The position numbers and the translations under genes were made by a program. DNA of 46,922 nucleotides from Planctomycetota bacterium (lineage in GTDB: Bacteria > Planctomycetota > SZUA-567), in the NCBI GenBank assembly GCA_020060765.1, contig JAGUZQ010000014.1:1-46922 (forward strand). Direction: 5' to 3'. Positions 24,380 to 33,533 of this stretch are shown one piece after another. The notes beneath the pieces are model-generated. The model was not told the origin of the DNA. It was given only the letters and a program-made list of their open reading frames with translations, and searched no databases. Numbering within the stretch: the first letter of the stretch is position 1; the number at the start of each line of letters is the position of its first letter.

Positions 24380-24913
24380 ATGCAGATTTATCTGGTACTG
24401 GCGGTATGCGCCGTCATGTTGGCGAGCATCGGCTGTTCCTCCGGCACCGGCGAGCCGGTCAAGGTCGGCGACCCTGCGCCTGATTTTTCCCTGCCCGACA
24501 ACCTGGGAGCGACGGTCGATTTGAAAAGCCTGCGAGGGAAAATCGTTGTCCTGTTTTTCTATCCCAAGGACAACACCAGTATCTGCACGAAGGAAGCCTG
24601 CCTGTTCCGCGACAACTACGAAACCTTTCTGCAACTCGGCGCGACGGTGCTGGGAGTCAGTTCCGATTCGCAATCGAGCCACGGCGATTTCGCGGAGAAA
24701 CATAATCTGAAATTCCCCCTGTTGAGCGACGAGGGCGGCAAGTTGCGCGCGTTGTACGGTGTACCGAAAACTTTCGGGCTGCTTCCCGGCCGCGTCACGT
24801 ACGTCATTGACGGCGCAGGTGTAGTCCGGCAGGTTTTCAATTCCCAGACCAACGCGGGGAAGCATGTCGAGGAAGCGCTGAACATGGTTCGCTCCCTGGC
24901 CGGAACGAAATGA
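24380..24913 (+). CDS. bcp: PrxQ/Bcp-type peroxiredoxin with a lipoprotein-like signal
   Basis: This 177-residue thiol peroxidase reduces hydrogen peroxide and organic hydroperoxides. The peroxidatic site is PKDNTSICTKEAC, matching the PxxxTxxC motif: C69 is peroxidatic and C74, five residues on, is the resolving Cys, as in intramolecular-disulfide PrxQ enzymes. Unusually, a hydrophobic N-terminus (MQIYLVLAVCAVMLASIGC) looks like a lipoprotein signal with C19 as the lipid site, followed by Gly/Ser. The enzyme may therefore be periplasmic and membrane-anchored; most Bcp proteins are cytosolic. GGAGGA lies 5 bases before the ATG at 24380. The next gene starts on the base after its stop. Confidence 0.88.
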   Translation: MQIYLVLAVCAVMLASIGCSSGTGEPVKVGDPAPDFSLPDNLGATVDLKSLRGKIVVLFFYPKDNTSICTKEACLFRDNYETFLQLGATVLGVSSDSQSSHGDFAEKHNLKFPLLSDEGGKLRALYGVPKTFGLLPGRVTYVIDGAGVVRQVFNSQTNAGKHVEEALNMVRSLAGTK

Positions 24914-27331
24914 ATGACTGCTGAAACCGCCGAATCCCCGACCCTGTTTTCGCGCGCCGCGTTTTTCGCGCTGCTGGCGCTGATCGTCGTCTTGCCCTGG
25001 TCACGGGGAGCTGGTTATGTCTATGCCGGTTTTTTCCGCGAATTCGTCGCGCAGGGTTTTACCTGCCTGATGCTGATCCTGCTGGCGGCGGATATTTTCC
25101 AGTCGCGCGGGAAAAGTTTTTTCCGCTTCAGCCTCTTGCCCGCCGCAGCCATGCTCTGCCTGCTGTTGTTTTGCCTGTGGAGTTGCCTGTCATATTTCTG
25201 GTCGACCGACACCTTGGCGACGGCCAAGCAACTGCGTATGGCACTGCCCTGGACAGCGCTGGTTTTCTGCACGGCAACTATCGTCAACGCTTGCAGGAAT
25301 AAGCCTTTTGTTTTTTCTTCCGTAATGTCGATCTCTGCTTTGCTGGCGTCCTCCGCGTGGCTGGCGGGAAAATTCTGGCCCGAGGTTTCGCACCTGACTG
25401 GTCGCCTGCAATGGCCTTATGATCATCCCGCCGCGCTTGGCGGATACCTGGTTTTCCCCTGCATCGCGCTGTCTGTCAGCCTGATTTGGACTTTGCGGCA
25501 GCGCCATTTCAAATTCGCCGTGCCAACCGCGATGCTGCTTTTTCCCTGCCTGCTCGCGCTTTTCGCCACCGGTACGCGCGCCTGCTTCGTCGGAGTCGCG
25601 GCGGGGTTGTGGCTGGGTATATTTTTACTCTTTACCGGAAAAACCCGAAGTCTGATTTTGCTCTGCGGCCTGCTGGGGTTTGCAGCCGCCGTCTCGCTGA
25701 CGGTCTATCGCTTCACCGGCGAAAAGACTCCCGGCGCTTGCGCCCTGCTCGAACGCGAAGGAAAGGAAGGTTTGTATGTCGGCACGTTCGGCACCCGCGT
25801 CCTGTTTGGCTCGGCGGCGGGAAAAATGGGGTTGGCGAAACCGCTAGCCGGTTTCGGCGCAGGTACTTTTCCCGTGCAATCGGTTTTCTTCGAAGACAAG
25901 GATAACTTTCTGCACGGCCAGCGCGGCGACGTGGTTTATTCCGCCCATTCCGAACCGCTGCAGATTTTCGCCGAGACCGGAGCAATCGGGCTGCTGCTGT
26001 ATCTGCTGGCGCACCTGCTCCCCGTCATTTCAGCTTCGCGCAAAGGCGCGCCAGTCTGTTCCATTCTCGCGGCGGCGGGATTGTTTGGCATGTTCGCCGA
26101 TTCCTGCGGCAGCATGTCCTTGCGCTATTCCGAATTGCCGTGGAGCTACGCGCTGGTTTTCGGCTTGGCTCTTGGCAGCTTTTCCCCAGCCGAAAAAGAC
26201 CGTCCGGGAAAATCGCGAAACTTGCTGCCAGCGGTTTGCGCGGGGTTGATGATCCTGTCCGCCGGTGTTTATGTTACTCGCTATGCGCTGCCCGCTTTTC
26301 ACGCGCAGAGATATTTTCATCAAGCCAATACGATTAGAAAAACCGCTGCACCTGATTCGAACTATTATAAAGTGGAATTGCTGAAATCCTGCGCCCTGTT
26401 AAGCCGCGCGCGTAAGTCCGCCGGCGATTTTTATACCTGGTATTATGCCACACAATTCCATTCCGCCTGCCTGGAACGAGCGGGTGAAATCATCCAAGCG
26501 AAAAAATCGCGGGCAGATTGCCTGCGCCATTTCCCCGGCGACGCGGTGAATCGCAAGGAACTGGCGCGGCTGTTTTACCTTACCGGCGAACCGGAAAAAG
26601 CTTTGCGGCTGTGCCTGGCGGGATTGAAAATCGATCCTTCGTCCGGACCGCTGCAGGACTGGCTGGAAGTAATTTTGCGTGGCAGCGAATTGGCGCAACT
26701 CGACGGTTGGCTGGAACATTCGCCTCCCGGTTTTCTGAATTCGTCCGAAGAGGACTGGCTGCGCCTGCTGCTTGGCTGGCTGGCTGGCAACCGGCAGGAG
26801 ACAGTCTGCCAGAATATGCAATATGAAAATATCTCCATCGGCCTGCCGCGACTGGTTGTCGCGCGCTGGAATTTTTCTCTGAGGCAGGCGGAAAAGGGTT
26901 ATGCCCTGCTGGTTCCGCTGATTGAAAAAAGACCTGCCGATCCGCGCGCGCTGGCGCTGGCGGCGGATTATCTGGCCAAGACCGGCACACGGGAAAATGT
27001 CGAGCAGGCGTTGCAACTGATCGACCGCGCGGTGCGGCTGGGCAGAACGTTGCCGGAGGTGGTGTCTGTCGCCGCTCCCGTTTTCATCCTGTCAGGGTCG
27101 CGCCGCGAGGAAGCGATCAACCTGGTTACAGGCGCGTTGCGGGATAATCCGCGCAATGCTATTCTGCATAAGGTTCACGTCGAAACGCTCTGGCGCCTGG
27201 GGCGGACGGAAGAGGCGAAACTTGCGCTGCGCCAGGCGCAACCGTTTTTCCTGAAAACCGAAAACGCCCAGATTTATTACAGCCTCGCCAAATTGTTTGA
27301 GCCTTCTGCCGGAGAGACGGAACAGCCATGA
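24914..27331 (+). CDS. O-antigen ligase/polymerase-like membrane protein with C-terminal TPR region
   Basis: This 805-residue protein has an N-terminal half (about 1-460) with around ten to twelve membrane helices and the Wzy_C/WaaL hallmarks: ATGTRACFVG near 220, then GFGAGTF and AHSEPLQIFAETGAIGLLLYL in a large loop region near 310-370. These proteins join lipid-linked glycan to an acceptor on the periplasmic side. The C-terminal half (about 480-800) is soluble, helical and TPR-like (FYLTGEPEKALRLCLAGLKI, LWRLGRTEEAKLALRQ). A few ligase and pilin-glycosylation (PglL-type) proteins carry such extensions, so a protein acceptor is possible. It starts immediately after the peroxiredoxin stop and overlaps the next gene by 4 nt. 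Confidence 0.82.
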   Translation: MTAETAESPTLFSRAAFFALLALIVVLPWSRGAGYVYAGFFREFVAQGFTCLMLILLAADIFQSRGKSFFRFSLLPAAAMLCLLLFCLWSCLSYFWSTDTLATAKQLRMALPWTALVFCTATIVNACRNKPFVFSSVMSISALLASSAWLAGKFWPEVSHLTGRLQWPYDHPAALGGYLVFPCIALSVSLIWTLRQRHFKFAVPTAMLLFPCLLALFATGTRACFVGVAAGLWLGIFLLFTGKTRSLILLCGLLGFAAAVSLTVYRFTGEKTPGACALLEREGKEGLYVGTFGTRVLFGSAAGKMGLAKPLAGFGAGTFPVQSVFFEDKDNFLHGQRGDVVYSAHSEPLQIFAETGAIGLLLYLLAHLLPVISASRKGAPVCSILAAAGLFGMFADSCGSMSLRYSELPWSYALVFGLALGSFSPAEKDRPGKSRNLLPAVCAGLMILSAGVYVTRYALPAFHAQRYFHQANTIRKTAAPDSNYYKVELLKSCALLSRARKSAGDFYTWYYATQFHSACLERAGEIIQAKKSRADCLRHFPGDAVNRKELARLFYLTGEPEKALRLCLAGLKIDPSSGPLQDWLEVILRGSELAQLDGWLEHSPPGFLNSSEEDWLRLLLGWLAGNRQETVCQNMQYENISIGLPRLVVARWNFSLRQAEKGYALLVPLIEKRPADPRALALAADYLAKTGTRENVEQALQLIDRAVRLGRTLPEVVSVAAPVFILSGSRREEAINLVTGALRDNPRNAILHKVHVETLWRLGRTEEAKLALRQAQPFFLKTENAQIYYSLAKLFEPSAGETEQP

Positions 27332-28455
27332 CTTTGCGCCTGGTTAAAATGGAATTGCGCGAAATTAAAATCCCTTTCCGCTTTTCCTTCAAACACAGCC
27401 TCGCCACCCGCTCCGCCGCGAACAATCTGCTGGTGATTCTGACCGCTGATTCAGGCGCAACCGGTTTCGGCGAAGTCTTGCCGCGCGAATACCTGACCGG
27501 CGAAAGCCTTTCATCCTGCTGGGAAGATTTGCGCACCCGCTGGTGGCCGCGTTTGAAGGAATTGAAGTTCTTGGAAAGCGATTCGCCGCTGCCGACCTTG
27601 CGTCCGCTCTATCTGGAAGCCGACAGCGAGCGTAAGACCGCGAGCTACGCGGGGCTGGACATCGCCGCGTGCGACGCCTGGGGGCGGGCGACGGGAACGC
27701 CTTTGCAAAAGCTGTTCGGCGCCGCCGCGTTTCCCGTGCGTCTCAGCGCGCCGCTGGGAGCGGGAAAGGTTTCCAGCGTGAAACTGCTGGCGCTAATTTT
27801 CAAGTTGCTGGGCTTTCGCGAGTTCAAACTGAAAGTTGACGGAAACAACATCGTGCCGCTGGTCACGGCGGTGCGGAATATTATCGGTTACAACTGTAGT
27901 CTGCGCCTGGACGCCAACGCAGCCTGGAATCTCCCTGAAGCGCTTGCTCTCGCCCAATTTCTGCAGGAGATGAACATCAGTTCCGTCGAGCAGCCTTTTC
28001 CGGTCGGCAATAATTCCGAACTGGCTTCTTTGCGAAACAGCGGCGTGCGGGTGATGGCGGACGAATCGTTGTGCGCGCTGGCCGACGCGCGGGAATTACT
28101 GTCCAGGTCCTGCGCCGATCTCTGGAATTTGCGACTGGCCAAGGTGGGAGGATTTTCCGGCGTGCGCGAGCTGGCGGAATTGGGCAAGCGACACGGCGTC
28201 AAATTCCAGTCCGGCGTGCTGGTGGGAGAGACGTCCCTGCTGGCGGCGGCGCAGCGCTGCTGCCTGGGCTTGGCGGAATGGGAACATGTCGAGTACGGTT
28301 TTCCGAAAGTGCTTTTGAAACGCGACCCGTTCCGCGGCGGCCCGGGCGGATATCTCGGCAGCGGTCACGCCTGCCCGGAGCGACCCGGCCTGGGCGTGGA
28401 GCCAGTGCAGAAAATTCTTTCCCGCATCACTGTCCGCCGGGAAGTTTTTGACTAA
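27328..28455 (+). CDS. Enolase-superfamily dipeptide epimerase (MLE subgroup)
   Basis: This 375-residue TIM-barrel enzyme has the complete active site of the muconate-lactonizing/dipeptide-epimerase subgroup. Acid/base lysines are K167-x-K169 in REFKLKVDG, metal ligands D194 (RLDANAAW), E221 (SSVEQPF) and D245 (VMADESLC), and the opposite lysine K272 (LRLAKVGG). It also has the N-terminal capping domain with FKHSLATR. Likely activity is epimerisation of L-Ala-D/L-Glu or a related dipeptide in murein peptide recycling, although o-succinylbenzoate synthase and N-acylamino-acid racemase share the fold. Its ATG overlaps the stop of the previous gene (ATGA). It is 11 bp upstream of mfd. The specificity is inferred. 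Confidence 0.82.
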   Translation: MTLRLVKMELREIKIPFRFSFKHSLATRSAANNLLVILTADSGATGFGEVLPREYLTGESLSSCWEDLRTRWWPRLKELKFLESDSPLPTLRPLYLEADSERKTASYAGLDIAACDAWGRATGTPLQKLFGAAAFPVRLSAPLGAGKVSSVKLLALIFKLLGFREFKLKVDGNNIVPLVTAVRNIIGYNCSLRLDANAAWNLPEALALAQFLQEMNISSVEQPFPVGNNSELASLRNSGVRVMADESLCALADARELLSRSCADLWNLRLAKVGGFSGVRELAELGKRHGVKFQSGVLVGETSLLAAAQRCCLGLAEWEHVEYGFPKVLLKRDPFRGGPGGYLGSGHACPERPGLGVEPVQKILSRITVRREVFD

Positions 28456-28466
28456 ACGGATTTCTC

Positions 28467-31400
28467 ATGTCTGACCATTTTCCTATTCTGTCCCAGCTTT
28501 GCGCGCTCCCCGCCGACGCGGATACGGTGATCGAAAACGCGCGCGGCGCGGCGGCGGCGAAACTGCTGGCGGAACTGCACCAGGCGCACGCGAACCCGTT
28601 GCTGGCGCTTGTGCCTGATCCGGAAATGCTGGACGACCTCGCGGGCGATCTCGAACTTTTCGGCGCGGGCGACTATTGCAAATTCCCCGCCTGGGACATC
28701 CTGCCCCACGAAACCGACCATCCCGACCTCGACACCGCCGCCAGCCACATCGCGACCTTGCGGGCGTTTTCCCAGAGTAAAAACCCGCTGATTATCGCCC
28801 CGGTGACGGCGCTGCTGCAACCGTCGCTTCCTCCCGAAGCGCTGGAGACGGGACATCTGGAGGTTTCAACCGGTCTGGAAATTTCTCCCGAAGGCTTGTG
28901 CGCGCGCTTGCGCGATGCGGGTCTGGAGCATGTTGAACAGGTCGAAGCGCCGGGGCAATTTTCGCGGCGGGGCGGAATCGTCGACGCGTTTCCCCTCTTT
29001 GCCGACCAACCTCTGCGAATGGAGTTTTTCGGCGACGAGATCGACACTCTCCGTTTTTTCGATCCCCTCACCCAGCGCGGCAGCGAGGCTTTTACTGAGC
29101 CAGTCATGCTGATCGATGTCGGGCGGGAAGTTTTCCGCAAGCTTTACGAACGCCGCGCGAAACATTCGGTGCTTGATTTTATCCCGCCGGAGACGCGCCT
29201 GGCTTTCATTCATCCCGCGCGGATAGAAACCATGTCGGAACTGTACCGTAGCGGCTTCGACAAATCCTCGCCGCTGCTGGACTGGCGGGAAGTCTGCGAA
29301 AAAATGAACCGCCACCGGTTTGTCGTCTTTCCGGAAATTCGCGGAGAGGAGTGGCCGGAAAATACCTGGCGCGCTTTAAAAAATATATCTTTGTTCGATC
29401 TGCGCACGCAGACTGTCGAGCGCCTGTCGGGCGGGCGCGAAAACTCGCTGGCCGAATTGCAGCGGCTGGTCGATACCGGTGTCGAAACGCGGGTCTTCTG
29501 CAATAATCAGGCCGAGCAACAGCGACTGTCGGAAATCCTGCTCGAATCAGGCGGGGGAGTGGCGAAAAAAGTTTCGCTCCAGCTTGGCCATCTTTCACGC
29601 GGATTCATGTTTGAACTGCCCGACAGGCTGATGGCGCTGATCGGCGACCATGAAATTTTCGGTCGTTACACGCTCAAGCGCACGAAGCGTAAAAGCTATT
29701 CCGGCGCGCCGATCGCGGATTTTACCCGCCTGAAAATCGGCGATTACGTCGTCCACATCCTGAACGGCATCGCCCGTTACGAAGGCATGACCGCGCTGGA
29801 AAGCAACGGCACCAAGCAGGATTACCTTACCCTGAAATTCGCGGAAGACGCGAAACTCTACGTGCCGCTTTCCCATGTCGACCTGGTGCAGCGATACGTA
29901 GGCGCGAAAGACGGCCGCCCCGTCCTGACCAAGCTCGACAGCGGTTCCTGGCACCGCCGCCGCCGCGCCGCGGAAAAGGCCGTGCGCGATATCGCCGCCG
30001 ACCTGCTGCGCCTGCAGGCTGTACGCAAGACCCTGCCCGGCCTCCCCTTTGCCCCCGACGACGAGTTGCAACGGGAGTTCGACGAATCCTTTCCCTACGA
30101 GGAAACGCCAGACCAGCTTGCGGCAATCGCCGACCTTAAAGCCGATCAGGAAAGCCCCTCGCCGATGGATCGCCTGCTGTGCGGAGACGTGGGCTTCGGT
30201 AAGACCGAAGTCGCTATCCGGGCCGCGTTCAAGGTGGTGAACAACGGCAAGCAGGTTGCGGTACTGGTGCCGACCACCATTCTCGCCGAGCAACACCACC
30301 GCACTTTCTCCGACCGCATGGCCGATTATCCCGTGACTGTCGCATGCCTCTCGCGCTTCCGCACTCCGATGGAGCAGAAGCGCATCGTCGAGGCCGCGCG
30401 CGAGGGGCGCGTCGATATCGTCATCGGCACCCACCGGCTGCTGTCGAAAGACGTCTCATTCCGCGATCTGGGTCTGGTCGTGATTGACGAGGAACAGCGT
30501 TTCGGCGTCGAGCACAAGGAACGGCTGAAAGAGTTGCGCGCCTCGGTCGACGTATTGACCATGACCGCGACGCCGATTCCGCGCACGCTGCACATGTCAT
30601 TGCTGGGACTGCGCGACATTTCCAATCTCGCCACCGCTCCCGTAGAAAGACAGAACATCAAGACCATAGTGGTGCGCACCAGCGACGAACTGATCCGGCG
30701 CGGCATCTTGCGCGAACTTTCCCGCAACGGCCAGTGCTTTTTCCTTCATAACCGCGTGCATAACATCGACTCCATCGCCGGGCATTTGTGTTCGATTGTA
30801 CCGGAAGCGCGCTTTGCCATCGCCCATGGACAAATGCCGGAAAACGAACTGCTGCAGGTCATGACGAAATTTCTCGACCATAAGATCGACGTCCTGGTCT
30901 GCACTACCATCGTCGAATCAGGCGTCGATATTCCCAACGTCAACACCCTGTTCGTCAACAACGCCGACCACTTCGGCTTGTCCGAACTGCACCAGCTTCG
31001 CGGCCGCGTCGGGCGCTACAAGCATCAGGCCTACGCCTATTTTCTCGTGCCTGCGCAAAGGCCGGTCTCGCCAGTCGCGCAGAAACGCCTGAACGCTCTG
31101 GAGGAATATTCCGAACTCGGCGCCGGTTTCCGCCTCGCCATGCGCGACCTGGAAATCCGCGGCGCAGGCAACATCCTCGGCATCGAGCAATCCGGCCATA
31201 TCAGTCTTATCGGCTTCGAGCTGTACTGCCGCCTGCTGGAAAAAACCGTGGCGGAATTCCGCGGCGAAACCCTGGAGGAAAGCGATCCCGTCGAACTTGA
31301 CCTCGGCACCAAGGCGTATATTCCCTCCGATTACATCGAAAGCGACACGCAACGGATCGACTTTTACCGCCGCCTTTCCGGCTGCCGCGATGAACCTGCC

Positions 31401-32207
31401 ATCGAAAATCTGCGCGGCTACACCCGCGACCGCTACGGCGAAATCCGCCCTGAACTGGAAAGATGTTTCCAGGATCAGCAGCTTCGCGTCAAAGCGCACG
31501 CGGCGGGAATTAATTTCCTCGGGCGCATCGACTCCGCCGCAGTGGTCGGCTTTTCGCCGGGGCAGGCCAACGACGGTGTCAGCCGCCTGCGGCTGCTGTC
31601 GCGCAAGGTCACGCCGCTGGGCAAGGGGCGCTGGCGGCTGGAGCTTTCGCCTGGCGAACTGTCGCCGGAAAATCTGTTGGAAGTGATGGAAAGCATTCTT
31701 GACGAACTGGGCAAGCCTCTTTCTGAAATAGGAGCATCAGTGAAAAAAGCATTCAAGTCGGACAAGCCGTTCGGCAGCGGCCCGTCGCTGAAAAAAGCCG
31801 CGCCAGTGCTGAACAACAGGCAGGAAGCGGTTTCTTTTTCAAAAGCCGACAGACTGGAACAATCCCTGGCGGAAAATTCCTCCAAAAAGGAAACCGCCGC
31901 GCCCGTGCCTGCCACGTCGCCAAACGATGGCATCGAGGTCTCACGACTGGAAGCAGGCTCTGCCCCGAATATTCTTAACGCCGCTGTAAAGGATTTTTCC
32001 CTGTTGAAATTCGGCCCCGTCACTCTCGTGCCCGGCGAAGGCGAAAGATTTTTCCTGCGCTACACCGGCACGGCCAGACTTGCCGGAGGAGACACCGCCC
32101 TGACCCTGCTGGCGTCCTCGCCGGAGGAGGCGCAAAGGGTTTTGCTCAAACATCGGGCAGGCCAAACGGCTCGACTGTTCAGCGGAATTGTCGAAGATGA
32201 ACCGTAA
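28467..32207 (+). CDS. mfd: Mfd, transcription-repair coupling factor, with C-terminal extension
   Basis: This 1246-residue DNA translocase displaces stalled RNA polymerase and recruits UvrA. The order is normal: UvrB-like N-terminal domain (QFSRRGGIVDAFP, about 167-179), RNA-polymerase-interacting CarD-like domain (GDYVVHILNGIARYEGM, about 425-441), RecG-like helicase with Walker A GDVGFGKTEVA (about 573) and DEEQRFG (about 674), SGVDIPNVNT, and the D7 TRCF domain (about 940-1080). After it comes an extra segment of roughly 160 residues. That segment is low-complexity and rich in Lys, Ser, Ala and Pro, then a more ordered end (LTLLASSPEEAQRVLLKH) not present in ordinary Mfd. It overlaps the DUF58 gene by 11 nt. 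Confidence 0.96.
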   Translation: MSDHFPILSQLCALPADADTVIENARGAAAAKLLAELHQAHANPLLALVPDPEMLDDLAGDLELFGAGDYCKFPAWDILPHETDHPDLDTAASHIATLRAFSQSKNPLIIAPVTALLQPSLPPEALETGHLEVSTGLEISPEGLCARLRDAGLEHVEQVEAPGQFSRRGGIVDAFPLFADQPLRMEFFGDEIDTLRFFDPLTQRGSEAFTEPVMLIDVGREVFRKLYERRAKHSVLDFIPPETRLAFIHPARIETMSELYRSGFDKSSPLLDWREVCEKMNRHRFVVFPEIRGEEWPENTWRALKNISLFDLRTQTVERLSGGRENSLAELQRLVDTGVETRVFCNNQAEQQRLSEILLESGGGVAKKVSLQLGHLSRGFMFELPDRLMALIGDHEIFGRYTLKRTKRKSYSGAPIADFTRLKIGDYVVHILNGIARYEGMTALESNGTKQDYLTLKFAEDAKLYVPLSHVDLVQRYVGAKDGRPVLTKLDSGSWHRRRRAAEKAVRDIAADLLRLQAVRKTLPGLPFAPDDELQREFDESFPYEETPDQLAAIADLKADQESPSPMDRLLCGDVGFGKTEVAIRAAFKVVNNGKQVAVLVPTTILAEQHHRTFSDRMADYPVTVACLSRFRTPMEQKRIVEAAREGRVDIVIGTHRLLSKDVSFRDLGLVVIDEEQRFGVEHKERLKELRASVDVLTMTATPIPRTLHMSLLGLRDISNLATAPVERQNIKTIVVRTSDELIRRGILRELSRNGQCFFLHNRVHNIDSIAGHLCSIVPEARFAIAHGQMPENELLQVMTKFLDHKIDVLVCTTIVESGVDIPNVNTLFVNNADHFGLSELHQLRGRVGRYKHQAYAYFLVPAQRPVSPVAQKRLNALEEYSELGAGFRLAMRDLEIRGAGNILGIEQSGHISLIGFELYCRLLEKTVAEFRGETLEESDPVELDLGTKAYIPSDYIESDTQRIDFYRRLSGCRDEPAIENLRGYTRDRYGEIRPELERCFQDQQLRVKAHAAGINFLGRIDSAAVVGFSPGQANDGVSRLRLLSRKVTPLGKGRWRLELSPGELSPENLLEVMESILDELGKPLSEIGASVKKAFKSDKPFGSGPSLKKAAPVLNNRQEAVSFSKADRLEQSLAENSSKKETAAPVPATSPNDGIEVSRLEAGSAPNILNAAVKDFSLLKFGPVTLVPGEGERFFLRYTGTARLAGGDTALTLLASSPEEAQRVLLKHRAGQTARLFSGIVEDEP

Positions 32208-33483
32208 CGAAATATATAACCGCCTTTACCGTTTTATTTTTCCCACCCCGGACGGGCTGAGTCCCTGGGGGCGGCGGTTGATGTTCATGTGGCGGCACCG
32301 GGTCACTCCCGCCGGCAGGATGCTGCTGATTATCCTGCTGATCGCCGGCCCCGTGTCGGCCAGCATCACCCTGAATCGCCCGCTTTATTTTTACTCTATC
32401 TTACTGTTTTCCCTGATGCTGGTGGGACGACTGTTCGGTATTCTTTTCGCGCCGCGCGTAAAAATCTCGCGCGCGTTGCCTGAACGTTGCGCGGCGGGGG
32501 CGACTGTCACTATCGAAGCCAAGTTGGAAAATATCGGCCTGCTGCCCATTTTCGACCTGGCCGCAAGCGAGCGCTTTCCCGGCGCATCGGTCAGACTTTC
32601 CGAAAATCCGGTCTATCATCCCTGCCTCCGGCGGGGCGAGTCGGCCACGCTGCCCTACACGCTGGAGTTTACACGACGCGGCGTCTGTGATTTCACCGGC
32701 CCGGTCGCGCTGACAGTGTTTCCTTTCGGCGTCTATCATCACGCCAAGATGTTTTCCGCGCCGCACCGGATGCTGGTCTATCCCCGGTTCGCGCCGCTGA
32801 CCGATATCGCCTTGCCGGTCGGGCGCAAGCATCAGCCCGGCGGTTTGCAGATGGCCAGCCACGTCGGCGACTCGGAGGAATTTCTCGGCAACCGCGAATA
32901 CCGCCCCGGCGACCGGTTGCGCGACATCCATCACGCCGCCTGGGCGCGCACCGGTTTTCCCGTCGTGCGCGAATTCCAGCAGGAATATCTCTGCCGCATC
33001 GCGCTGATCGTCGACACCCACGCGCCGAAAAAATCGCGGCGGGAACTGGCCGATCTCGAAGCCGCCCTTTCGCTCTCCGCTTCTATCGCCGACGTGCTGT
33101 CGCGCCGGGAATACTTGATCGATATTTTCGCCGCCGGGCCCGACCTTTATCATTTTCAGGCGGGACGCTCCCTCGCGCACCTCGACAATATCCTCGACAT
33201 CCTCGCCTGCATCGACGCCTGCGTGACCGACCCCTTCGCCACTCTCGGCCCCGCGCTGCGGGAAGAGATAAAAAATATCAGCACCGCGGTAATCATCCTG
33301 CTGGACTGGAGCGAGGAAAAGGAAGAGTTTGTCCGGTTTGTGCAAAGCTTCGGGGTGATGCCGAAAGTGCTGGTAGTGCGGGACACGCCGCCCACGCTGG
33401 AACCAGGCGGAGTCCGCTACGGCGGCGAGGAAGTGAAGATTTTCGCCCCAGCGGAAATCCAACGCGGCTTGCAGACGGTATGA
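32197..33483 (+). CDS. DUF58-family protein (BatB/MoxR-associated type)
   Basis: This 428-residue protein has two hydrophobic helices near the N-terminus (MLLIILLIAGPVSASI and YFYSILLFSLMLVGRLFGILF, about 40-90), a beta-rich domain, and the DUF58 core (about 225-300): EFLGNREYRPGDRLRDIHHAAWARTG. The C-terminal part resembles a von Willebrand A fold (LIVDTHAP, VIILLDWSEE). DUF58 proteins usually sit next to MoxR-type AAA ATPases and vWA (BatA) proteins in envelope-related chaperone systems. Here no MoxR or BatA gene is nearby. The ATG at 32197 lies within the mfd end; a TTG at 32188 is also possible. It closes the plus-strand run; I see no terminator in 33484-33533. Confidence 0.82.
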   Translation: MNRNEIYNRLYRFIFPTPDGLSPWGRRLMFMWRHRVTPAGRMLLIILLIAGPVSASITLNRPLYFYSILLFSLMLVGRLFGILFAPRVKISRALPERCAAGATVTIEAKLENIGLLPIFDLAASERFPGASVRLSENPVYHPCLRRGESATLPYTLEFTRRGVCDFTGPVALTVFPFGVYHHAKMFSAPHRMLVYPRFAPLTDIALPVGRKHQPGGLQMASHVGDSEEFLGNREYRPGDRLRDIHHAAWARTGFPVVREFQQEYLCRIALIVDTHAPKKSRRELADLEAALSLSASIADVLSRREYLIDIFAAGPDLYHFQAGRSLAHLDNILDILACIDACVTDPFATLGPALREEIKNISTAVIILLDWSEEKEEFVRFVQSFGVMPKVLVVRDTPPTLEPGGVRYGGEEVKIFAPAEIQRGLQTV

Positions 33484-33533
33484 CCCACCTCTCTTGTGCC
33501 CCAAATTTAGAACTTGAAACACCCGGCGGCGAA

